This document shows positions 1-5,906 of a stretch of 16,608 bases of DNA, in pieces. The position numbers were made by a program, and so were the translations under genes. Origin of the DNA: an uncultured Oscillospiraceae bacterium (lineage in GTDB: Bacteria; Bacillota; Clostridia; Oscillospirales; Oscillospiraceae); NCBI GenBank assembly GCA_900758315.1, contig CAAERF010000509.1:1-16608 (forward strand), in the 5' to 3' direction. How positions within the stretch are numbered: position 1 is the first letter of the stretch; every line of letters starts with the position of its first letter. Below the pieces are notes generated by a model, which saw only the letters and a program-made list of their open reading frames with translations, searched no databases and was not told the DNA's origin.

Positions 1-242
1 ACTCCTGCACCTCGCTCGGTGTCAAGCTGGGCGGCGGTCTCGGCACCGCCATCACCGGCTGGCTGCTGGCGTTCAGCAATTATGATAAGGCGCTGGCCGT
101 GCAGCCGGAATCCTGCATCAATATGCTGAAACTCATGTACCTCGTGATTCCCTTTGTGCTGGACGCCATCATTACCTTTATCCTCTCCCGCATGAAGGTC
201 GAGGATGCCAACGATAAGATCCGCGCCGAAATGAAAAACTGA
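1..242 (+). CDS. GPH/MFS-type sugar symporter, C-terminal end (partial)
   Basis: The frame is open from the left edge (first full codon at base 3) to TGA at 240-242, giving 79 residues. It starts with a glycine-rich segment (VKLGGGLGTAITGWLL), continues with a loop and a last hydrophobic helix (LKLMYLVIPFVLDAIITFIL), and ends in a short charged tail. A KLGGGLG-type motif followed by a GW-containing helix near the C-terminus is typical of the glycoside-pentoside-hexuronide:cation symporters, integral membrane proteins that take up sugars with a cation. The N-terminal part is outside the window, so the substrate cannot be judged. A terminator starts 20 bases after the stop, so this is the last gene of its transcript and is probably not co-transcribed with anything shown here. 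Another MFS family is possible. Confidence 0.75.
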   Translation, partial: SCTSLGVKLGGGLGTAITGWLLAFSNYDKALAVQPESCINMLKLMYLVIPFVLDAIITFILSRMKVEDANDKIRAEMKN

Positions 243-261
243 TATTCACTATTCTCCTTCT

Positions 262-298
262 AAAAAAGGAGCTGTTGCAATGCGGCAGCTCCTTTTTT
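262..298 (+). terminator. Rho-independent terminator after the symporter gene
   Basis: A perfect inverted repeat (AAAAAAGGAGCTG at 262-274, CAGCTCCTTTTTT at 286-298) encloses an 11-base loop and ends in a run of T. The A-run on the other side means it could also work on the minus strand. The GGAGCTGTTGCA core recurs in hairpins near 9241-9278 and 16028-16075. Confidence 0.93.
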
Positions 299-360
299 AT
301 ATGAACAAGTATAAGAATAAACAGTATTCATGAAGTGGTCATATTCTGATTCTAGAACTA

Positions 361-410
361 GAAAAGCTTGCAAACAGTGGTACTTTCATGTCCCGTTTGC
401 AAGCTTTTTC
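361..410. terminator. Hairpin, probable terminator of the minus-strand importer genes
   Basis: AAAAGCTTGCAAAC (362-375) pairs perfectly with GTTTGCAAGCTTTT (395-408) around a 19-base loop. T-rich flanks lie on both sides (CTTTTTC on plus, CTTTTC on minus), so it may work in both directions. It lies about 125 bases beyond the end of the truncated permease. The gap 243-535 otherwise holds no intact gene. It contains a short inverted repeat (TTCTAG-AA-CTAGAA at 350-363), a weak hairpin at 429-460, and a possible relic of permease coding sequence (see the pseudogene entry). Confidence 0.75.
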
Positions 411-459
411 GAATTTAGCGCAGAAAACCTAATCCACACTCATTGTGTAACGAGAATTA

Positions 460-535
460 GATTTTTCCGGTATCACACATGGCAGGTTTCTCCTTTGCAT
501 CCGTGAAGACGCACTTATTGTTCACCTAGCGTTTT
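460..535 (-). pseudogene. Possible relic: permease C-terminus and second-permease start
   Basis: Just downstream of the truncated permease, one base out of its frame, the minus strand from about 522 reads NNKCVFTDAKEKPAM. This resembles the charged tail that often ends MalF-like permeases. It runs into a ribosome-site-like AGGAGA (497-492) and an ATG at 480-478, which is then closed by a stop after seven codons (MCDTGKI). The layout is what remains if the end of the first permease and nearly all of a second, MalG-like permease were deleted. The match is short and judged by eye, so this is a suggestion only. Confidence 0.3.
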
Positions 536-1318
536 TTATAAATGAATCATTTCTATAATTTTGTTCATGGCAAATTTGTCTGCATATAGGCTTACCTCGG
601 GAAACTGCTTATAGTTAATCAAGCTGATAATCAAGACAAAGAAAAGCGTAGGAGTCAGCAATGGCAATGTAATTCTTGTAAACTGTTTGATTTTGCCGGC
701 ACCGTCGATTGCCGCCGCATCGTAGTATTCCTGATTGATTCCCTGAAGACCAGACATCAGCATAAGGCCAAAGTACCCCATATCCTTCCAGACCGAGGCA
801 AGAACGATTGCGGGCATTGCCCACTTTGAGCTTTGAAGCCACGAGGGCCCCTCAATTCCGAACAAGGCCAGAATATTGTTAATAGCACCATACTCAGGAC
901 TAAGAACCCATTTCCAAATCAATGCGCCCGCAACCCATGAGGTGATAACCGGGATATAGTAAAGAACGCGGAAAATTCCAACACCCTTTACATGACTGTT
1001 CAAAATGAGCGCCACAATCATAGAGGCAATAAGCATCAAAGGAATGTAGAGGGTCACAAATTCCAGCGTGTTTCCAATCACCTGATAAAACTCTTTTGAT
1101 GTGAGAATTTCCTTATAGTTCTCGATCCCTACGTAGAATCGATCCATGAATCCGCTAAAATCACTGAACAATGTCAGTTCGCTCAATCCATCCCAACTGG
1201 TCAGGCTGACAAAAATTTGCATAATCATTGGGATGATACTGAACACAACAAAACCAGCCAAACTTGGAAGCAAAAATGGTAATGCTGTTTTCCAGCTTGC
1301 CAATCGGGAATTTTTCAT
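536..1318 (-). CDS. Carbohydrate ABC importer permease, MalF/LacF type, probably C-terminally truncated
   Basis: This 260-residue protein has the inner-membrane permease fold of CUT1 sugar importers. An N-terminal helix (about residues 13-33) is followed by further helices at about 85-107, 118-138 and 168-190, then the EAA loop (EYYDAAAIDGAGKIKQFTRI, about 197-216) that docks on the ATPase, and a helix at about 222-235. After SLIN (232-235) the sequence departs from the family pattern, ends in a short polar tail, and lacks the last helix; relatives are usually 290-300 residues. The start has a GGAGGG site about 10 bases upstream. It lies 61 bases after the binding-protein gene, behind a terminator-like hairpin, and no second permease or ATPase follows. 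The importer is therefore probably non-functional as encoded here, unless a permease elsewhere complements it. The family is clear; truncation is an inference. Confidence 0.85.
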   Translation of the reverse strand: MKNSRLASWKTALPFLLPSLAGFVVFSIIPMIMQIFVSLTSWDGLSELTLFSDFSGFMDRFYVGIENYKEILTSKEFYQVIGNTLEFVTLYIPLMLIASMIVALILNSHVKGVGIFRVLYYIPVITSWVAGALIWKWVLSPEYGAINNILALFGIEGPSWLQSSKWAMPAIVLASVWKDMGYFGLMLMSGLQGINQEYYDAAAIDGAGKIKQFTRITLPLLTPTLFFVLIISLINYKQFPEVSLYADKFAMNKIIEMIHL

Positions 1319-1340
1319 ATTCTATAAACCCTCCGATAAA

Positions 1341-1371
1341 AATACGGGGACAGGCTCCCGCCTGCCCCCGT
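1341..1371 (-). terminator. Intercistronic hairpin/attenuator between binding protein and permease
   Basis: On the minus strand ACGGGG-G-CAGGC pairs with GCCTG-T-CCCCGT (1371-1360 with 1355-1344), with one mismatch and a 4-base loop, followed by ATTTTTATC. It lies 9 bases after the binding-protein stop and before the permease ribosome site. It should terminate most transcripts and so give an excess of binding protein over permease. A similar element follows the second binding-protein gene. Confidence 0.85.
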
Positions 1372-1379
1372 CAAACTAT

Positions 1380-2708
1380 TTACTTGGTCAAATCGATTTT
1401 CTGTTCGCACTCAGCCTGCATATCCTTCAGCGCCTGCTCCGGGGTGACAGTGCCGGCGGCCGCAGCGCTCAAATGCTGACCAACGATGTCCTGCAGCTCT
1501 GCATACTGGGTGATAACAGGAGGAGTCACAAGGTAATCAAGGCTCTTAAAGACCGCTTCGCGATTTGCCGGAGGAGTCTTTTCTTTGTACTGAGCGATGA
1601 TATCCTCGTCCTGAACCGGAGGCAGCTCCCAGCCTGCGTCCAGGCGAATCTGCGTTGCTTCACGGTTGGAGGAAATGTAGGTGATGAACTTAACGGCTTC
1701 ATCAGCAACCTGAGAATCTTTGGAAACGACGTAGCCGTTGGAGAAGAAGTGCGTAGCCTTCTGAGTGTGACCAGGTTCAACAACGATATCCCAATCGAAG
1801 TCGCAATTGCTCGTATATTCGGGGAATGCCCAAATACCCGTCACAATCATGCCAAGGCGGCCAGACTCAAACAGGTCCCAGTCACCCATGCCTGCCATCT
1901 GCTCCTCGGTGGGCATAACATTGGTTTTCTGCTGCATGTCAACCATGTACTGCAGCGTTTCAATGTTTTCCGGGGTATCCATCGTGAACTCCGTAAAGTC
2001 ATCATTGAAAAGGCTGCCGCCGTTCTGCTTAACGGTCTTATAGAACTCGTTGAAGGAAATGGGATGATAATAGCCGTAGATATTATCACCCAGCGCACGG
2101 ATTTTCTCCGCCGCAGCCATTGCATCCTCCCACTTCCAGTCATCCGTGGGATAGTCGATACCGGCCTGATCAAACAGATCCTTGTTGTAAATCAGCACAA
2201 CATTCGAAAAGCTATCAGGAACGCCATACTGTACGCCGTCAGCGCTGAACGCTTTCAGGGCCATATCGTTGTAGATAGAGGTGTCGATGCCGTCTTTGGT
2301 CAGGATGTCATCCAGCGGCATCAATGCGCCCTTCTTTGCGTAGGAGACGAAATTCTGGTAATCCAGTTCAAAAACATCGGGAGCCTGGCCGCCGGAAACC
2401 TTCGCCGTCATCTGCGTAAAGTAGTCGTCATAGCCATAGGTCTGCAGGTCGATGGTGACATTGGGGTTTTCTTTCATATAGTTGTCAACCATCTGCTGCA
2501 GATACTGCTCGTTGTCTCCGGACCCGGAGTACTGTGCAAACGTGATTGTCACAGGCTCATTAGAAGCCTCCGATGCTGCTGTGCTTTCCGTAGAAGCTGC
2601 ATCAGAAGAGCTTGCCACGGTACTTGCAGACGAGGCTGCTGAACCGCAGGCACTGAGTGCAAGCATTGCGGCCATCGAGCATGCCATGTAAGAAATCGCC
2701 TTTTTCAT
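1380..2708 (-). CDS. Sugar ABC transporter substrate-binding lipoprotein (family 1, MalE-like)
   Basis: This 442-residue extracytoplasmic solute-binding protein would be tethered to the outer face of the membrane. The signal peptide MKKAISYMACSMAAMLALSAC ends in the lipobox LSAC with the lipidated cysteine at 21. A Ser/Ala/Thr-rich linker runs to about residue 50, and the mature domain opens with VTITFAQYSGSGDNEQYL. Family-1 marks include GQAPDVFELDYQNF and an internal YNKDLFDQAGIDYPTDDWKWEDA, the usual 'YNKDLF..AGI..P...W.W.d' hinge of CUT1 binding proteins. A GGAGG site lies 8 bases before the ATG. The gene is downstream of and co-directional with a LacI-type regulator and has its own candidate -10 box. 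Its partner permease looks broken, so the protein may be orphaned or may feed another permease pair. Substrate is unknown; the neighbours suggest an oligosaccharide. Confidence 0.92.
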   Translation of the reverse strand: MKKAISYMACSMAAMLALSACGSAASSASTVASSSDAASTESTAASEASNEPVTITFAQYSGSGDNEQYLQQMVDNYMKENPNVTIDLQTYGYDDYFTQMTAKVSGGQAPDVFELDYQNFVSYAKKGALMPLDDILTKDGIDTSIYNDMALKAFSADGVQYGVPDSFSNVVLIYNKDLFDQAGIDYPTDDWKWEDAMAAAEKIRALGDNIYGYYHPISFNEFYKTVKQNGGSLFNDDFTEFTMDTPENIETLQYMVDMQQKTNVMPTEEQMAGMGDWDLFESGRLGMIVTGIWAFPEYTSNCDFDWDIVVEPGHTQKATHFFSNGYVVSKDSQVADEAVKFITYISSNREATQIRLDAGWELPPVQDEDIIAQYKEKTPPANREAVFKSLDYLVTPPVITQYAELQDIVGQHLSAAAAGTVTPEQALKDMQAECEQKIDLTK

Positions 2709-2770
2709 TGTTTTTCCTCCTTGTATAAGTAGTGGAACACTTGATTTTTTGCTCTTCTTCGCTTACACTT

Positions 2771-2776
2771 ATTATA
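2771..2776 (-). promoter_or_regulatory. Candidate -10 box for the binding-protein gene
   Basis: A consensus TATAAT reads on the minus strand 62 bases before the binding-protein start. No good -35 is found 16-18 bases upstream (CCAAAG), so it may need an activator or be weak. Directly downstream, TGTAAGCG matches half of a CcpA cre site, but the other half does not fit. No copy of the TTAA-N-CG-N-TTAA operator is seen here. Confidence 0.35.
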
Positions 2777-2777
2777 G

Positions 2778-2834
2778 AAGAGCAATAAGACGCTCTTTGG
2801 ATTTGGGCTGCACAGACTTTGGACGGTTGGTGCA
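2778..2834. terminator. Hairpins downstream of the LacI-type regulator gene
   Basis: Two inverted repeats lie in the 134-base gap. CTGCAC (2809-2814) pairs with GTGCAG (2831-2836), extended by outer G-C pairs; on the plus strand it is followed by a T-run at 2839-2844, so it would act best against plus-strand transcription. AAGAGC (2778-2783) pairs with GCTCTT (2792-2797); on the minus strand this 6-bp hairpin is followed only by CTATAATA. Neither is a strong terminator for the regulator, so read-through into the binding-protein gene is possible. Confidence 0.4.
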
Positions 2835-2842
2835 GTCCTTTT

Positions 2843-3874
2843 TTATTCCTCCCCTCTCATATCTCGAACGGATTCCCGGCGAGAAAGGCTAACCGGAATA
2901 ATAACCTCTCGCTTTGTCATATCCGCGTCTTGAATGTTATCTAAAAGCAGTTCAACTGCCTTTTCACCTTTTTGAGAAATTTCTTGGCGAACTGTCGTCA
3001 GCCCTGGTGTCAGGTATTTAGAAATCTCCAAATCGTCAAATCCAACGATAGAAATATCATTGGGAACCGAAACTCCCTGTTCGTAGAACCCCTTCATAGC
3101 TCCAATAGCTAAGATATCTGCGGTAGCAACTACTGCTGTGACATCCTTATTTTCATTGCACAGTTTACGTGCAAGCTCGATGCCACTGTCGTAATCAACT
3201 TTGCCTTCGTAAACAAGCGTGGGATCATATGGGATTCCGGCTTCTTCCAGTGCCTGTTGGTAGCCGCAGAGTCTTTTCTTTATGACACCGTTTTCTTTGA
3301 TTTGACCGCAGAAAAAAGCAATTTTTTTATGCCCATATCCAATCACATGATTGGTAGCCAGATAACTTCCATAGGCATCATCAATTCGTATGCTATGGTA
3401 ATAATGATCGTTACAGTAGCTGTCAATCAATACAATGGGGATTTGTGTTTTCTTCATTTGACGGTAAAAGTCATCCGGGTACATACCGATAACAATAATT
3501 CCGTCAAGGTTTCTCTCTTTAGCCAAAGTCAAGTAGCTTTCATTTACATCCGTGGCTGAAATAATCACATGATAGCCATGCTGTCTTGCGTAATACTCAA
3601 TGCTGCCAACGATTTCACTGTAAAAATCATTTTGCAGCATCAGTTTGCTGCCGGGCTCGGTCTGTGGAATGACAATTCCAATCAGCTTTGAATCTCTACT
3701 GGACAGGCTTCGCGCACTGAGATCGGGAACATAATTCAAATCCCGAATCGCGTCGTACACACGGGTCTTGGTCTGCTCGGAGATTGATTTCTTGTCATTC
3801 AAAACATAAGACACCGTAGCCGTACTGACTTGGGCACGCTCTGCCACATCTTTTAGTGTTGCGCGTCTTGCCAT
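2843..3874 (-). CDS. LacI-family transcriptional regulator (glycoside locus)
   Basis: This 343-residue cytoplasmic DNA-binding repressor has the classic LacI helix-turn-helix at residues 6-26 (TLKDVAERAQVSTATVSYVLN). A hinge follows (YVPDLSARSLSS), then a periplasmic-binding-protein-like sugar sensor beginning LIGIVIP near residue 65 and ending with the family pattern DISIVGFDDLEISKYLTPGLTTV and a PVSLSRRESVRD tail. GGAG lies 5 bases before the ATG. It is divergent from the GH125-like/GH65 operon and upstream of the binding-protein gene. The intergenic region carries a promoter in each direction, each with a matching CG-centred TTAA operator just downstream, so autorepression plus control of the two enzymes is likely. 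The inducer is probably a sugar released in this pathway, which is an inference. Confidence 0.95.
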   Translation of the reverse strand: MARRATLKDVAERAQVSTATVSYVLNDKKSISEQTKTRVYDAIRDLNYVPDLSARSLSSRDSKLIGIVIPQTEPGSKLMLQNDFYSEIVGSIEYYARQHGYHVIISATDVNESYLTLAKERNLDGIIVIGMYPDDFYRQMKKTQIPIVLIDSYCNDHYYHSIRIDDAYGSYLATNHVIGYGHKKIAFFCGQIKENGVIKKRLCGYQQALEEAGIPYDPTLVYEGKVDYDSGIELARKLCNENKDVTAVVATADILAIGAMKGFYEQGVSVPNDISIVGFDDLEISKYLTPGLTTVRQEISQKGEKAVELLLDNIQDADMTKREVIIPVSLSRRESVRDMRGEE

Positions 3875-3903
3875 ATCGACTCCACCAATCTTACGGATTT
3901 AGT

Positions 3904-3915
3904 TTAAGCGTTTAA
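3904..3915. promoter_or_regulatory. LacI-type operator in the regulator's own leader
   Basis: TTAAGCGTTTAA is a near-perfect palindrome with a central CG, of the form TTAA-N-CG-N-TTAA. It lies about 11-22 bases after the predicted start of the minus-strand transcript. It shares its form and its placement with the site at 4047-4058. The central CpG is typical of LacI-family operators. Confidence 0.75.
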
Positions 3916-3932
3916 CTCTTTTCTCTGGCATT

Positions 3933-3961
3933 ACAATACCACGCGGGCAGCAAAATGTCAA
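3933..3961 (-). promoter_or_regulatory. Promoter of the LacI-type regulator gene
   Basis: On the minus strand TTGACA (3961-3956) is 17 bases from TATTGT (3938-3933), and TGG directly before the -10 makes it an extended -10. Predicted start is near 3926. Confidence 0.75.
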
Positions 3962-4001
3962 CAGTTAATTAAATTAACCTGTTATTTATGAAAAAATATT
4001 G

Positions 4002-4030
4002 TTGACTATGCCGAACAATCCTGTTATATT
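4002..4030 (+). promoter_or_regulatory. Promoter of the GH125-like/GH65 operon
   Basis: TTGACT (4002-4007) is 17 bases from TATATT (4025-4030) with an extended TGT before the -10. An A/T-rich stretch (3981-4000) just upstream could act as an UP element. Predicted start is near 4037. Confidence 0.82.
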
Positions 4031-4046
4031 GATGATAGCAACAAGG

Positions 4047-4058
4047 TTAATCGCTTAA
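4047..4058. promoter_or_regulatory. LacI-type operator downstream of the enzyme promoter
   Basis: TTAATCGCTTAA has the same TTAA-N-CG-N-TTAA form as the site at 3904-3915. It begins about 10 bases after the predicted start, where a bound repressor would block elongation or promoter clearance. The two sites are 143 bases apart centre to centre. Confidence 0.78.
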
Positions 4059-4099
4059 TCTTATTTGTGTGCTCATTTCACTTTATAAGGGGATTCACT

Positions 4100-5887
4100 A
4101 TGGACAAGTATCTGCCAACCGGCAATGATTTCGTTTCTTTGCCCCGCATCAACGAACGAACGGGCGGGATAGAGGACATAACATTCCTATATATGGCCGC
4201 AAAAGGGCTTATAGATATTCGCGGGAGCGAATCCGCACCTTTGATTCAGCCTTATGTTCATTTAGATGGCGTCGGTTTCCTCTCTCCGGATCATCTTGCG
4301 TGGACCCGGCTTGATGATTGGCTGCCCCAGTCTACTGCACAGCTTGGCAGCCTTGAACTCAAAACCCTTTACGTGCCTCCTATTGATGAACGCGGTTTCG
4401 CAATTCAGATGACGGTTCATAATACTTCTGAAAGCGCACAAGATGTTGTTATAGGGTTAAATGGATGCTGGGCCTCCTCTTGGCACTGTGTAAACGAGGA
4501 CAAGCCGTTAAGTGGTAAAGCAACTTGTTTCCGCAGTGGCTGGAACAGCAGTTTGATTTTCGAATATCATGCAGGATTACCGATGTTCTCCTTTGCCCCT
4601 ATGGCCGATGCACAAACAGATTCTTCTTTTACCTGTTCCGATGATGGCAGTATTACTTACGATTTATCCCATCACTGTACAATTGCTGCCGATGGAACAG
4701 CCTCGGTCGTATTTTATTGGGGTCTCGGTTTCGAGGAAGTTGCTGCCGCAACAAGCGCCAAAGAAATGCTCCGGCAGACTTTCGATGCGGAACTCACAAA
4801 AACAAGGGCTTGGCTTCAAGAGCGTCGTGTCACCTTTAATGGTGATGCAAAGCTCACACAGCTCTACAATACGAATCTGTTCTTCTGTATGTTCTTCTCA
4901 ACCGGCATTACACTTGACACCGAAGAGTTGGTGCTCGTTACCAGCAGAAGCCCCCGCTACTATGTAAGTGCCGCTTATTGGGATCGAGACAGTCTGCTTT
5001 GGAGTTTCCCGGCTATTTTGGACGCCGATTCCGAACGTGCCAAAGAAATGCTTTCCTATGTATTCGGCCGACAGCGCCGAAACTTTGGCATCCATTCACG
5101 ATACATTGATGGCACTGTTTTGGAGCCGGGCTTTGAGCTGGACGAACTCGTTGCCCCTCTTCTGGCGCTTGAACGCTACATTAACAAAACCGATGACAAA
5201 TCCATTTTGAATGATCCCGATATTGTTCAAGGCATAAGCCTCATTTTGAATCGCCTGCGGCAGCATGAAGCCGCATCTTGCAGATTGTATGATACTTTCC
5301 TGCAGCCAACAGACGATGAGCACGTTTACCCTTATATTACATACGATAATGTGCTCGTGTGGAAAGCACTTAAAGATTTGGCTCAACTCGCACCCCAATA
5401 TGCACATCTTGAAAAAACTGCCAGTGAGATTAAGGATGCCATCATGACGCATTGTGTCCAAAAGGACGCAGAGGGGAAACCTTATTTCGGATGGTCTATT
5501 GATTTGAACGGCAGTCACGATGTTTACGACGAGCCGCCGGGAAGTCTACAGCTGCTTCCCTTGTTCGACTTTTGCAGTCCCAATGATGAGATATACCGCA
5601 ATACCGTTGCAATGATTCGTTCACCGGAATACAAATACAGCTTTGCTAACAGTCCAATCAACGAAATCGGGTGTCCACACGCACCTCACCCCTGGATCTT
5701 AAGTTTAGCCAATAGCTTGCTGTGCGGGCGCGTAGAACATTGCCGCGCCATTTTAGAAAAAATCTCTATGGACAATGGCATCGCATGCGAAAGCGTTGAT
5801 GAAGTGACTGGTTACTGCACCACCGGCGAGGCCTTCGCTACCTGCGCAGGATTCCTTTGCCATTCTATCCGTGAAGCATTACTATAA
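4100..5887 (+). CDS. Six-hairpin glycoside hydrolase, GH125-like
   Basis: This 595-residue cytoplasmic protein has no signal peptide. Residues 1-230 look like a beta-sandwich domain; from about 240 the pattern is that of an (alpha/alpha)6 barrel. Visible marks are YWDRDSLLW (293-301), DEPPGSLQLLP (477-487), YRNTVAMIRSPE (499-510), a GCPHAPHPW stretch (524-532) and ESVDEVTGYCTTGEAFATCA (564-583). These last four recall, in order, conserved stretches of GH125, whose known members are exo-alpha-1,6-mannosidases, but GH125 proteins are shorter and lack the N-terminal domain. It may be a distinct branch with another specificity. ATG 4100 is preferred over an in-frame ATG at 4067 because AAGGGG lies 7 bases before it and 4067 directly follows the operator. 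It is followed after 19 bases by the GH65 gene, so the two probably act on one substrate in sequence. Confidence 0.7.
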   Translation: MDKYLPTGNDFVSLPRINERTGGIEDITFLYMAAKGLIDIRGSESAPLIQPYVHLDGVGFLSPDHLAWTRLDDWLPQSTAQLGSLELKTLYVPPIDERGFAIQMTVHNTSESAQDVVIGLNGCWASSWHCVNEDKPLSGKATCFRSGWNSSLIFEYHAGLPMFSFAPMADAQTDSSFTCSDDGSITYDLSHHCTIAADGTASVVFYWGLGFEEVAAATSAKEMLRQTFDAELTKTRAWLQERRVTFNGDAKLTQLYNTNLFFCMFFSTGITLDTEELVLVTSRSPRYYVSAAYWDRDSLLWSFPAILDADSERAKEMLSYVFGRQRRNFGIHSRYIDGTVLEPGFELDELVAPLLALERYINKTDDKSILNDPDIVQGISLILNRLRQHEAASCRLYDTFLQPTDDEHVYPYITYDNVLVWKALKDLAQLAPQYAHLEKTASEIKDAIMTHCVQKDAEGKPYFGWSIDLNGSHDVYDEPPGSLQLLPLFDFCSPNDEIYRNTVAMIRSPEYKYSFANSPINEIGCPHAPHPWILSLANSLLCGRVEHCRAILEKISMDNGIACESVDEVTGYCTTGEAFATCAGFLCHSIREALL

Positions 5888-5906
5888 AAGAAAGAAGGAT
5901 GCTTTT

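Noticed and set aside
1146-2642. Open plus-strand frame of 498 codons opposite the first binding-protein gene
   Set aside because: It is antisense to a clear lipoprotein gene, its translation has no family pattern, and no promoter or ribosome site precedes it.
2757-2770. CcpA cre site near the binding-protein promoter
   Set aside because: Only one half (TGTAAGCG) fits the consensus; the other half does not.
4067-4099. Upstream ATG extension of the GH125-like protein
   Set aside because: It has no ribosome site and follows the operator directly; ATG 4100 has AAGGGG at good distance.
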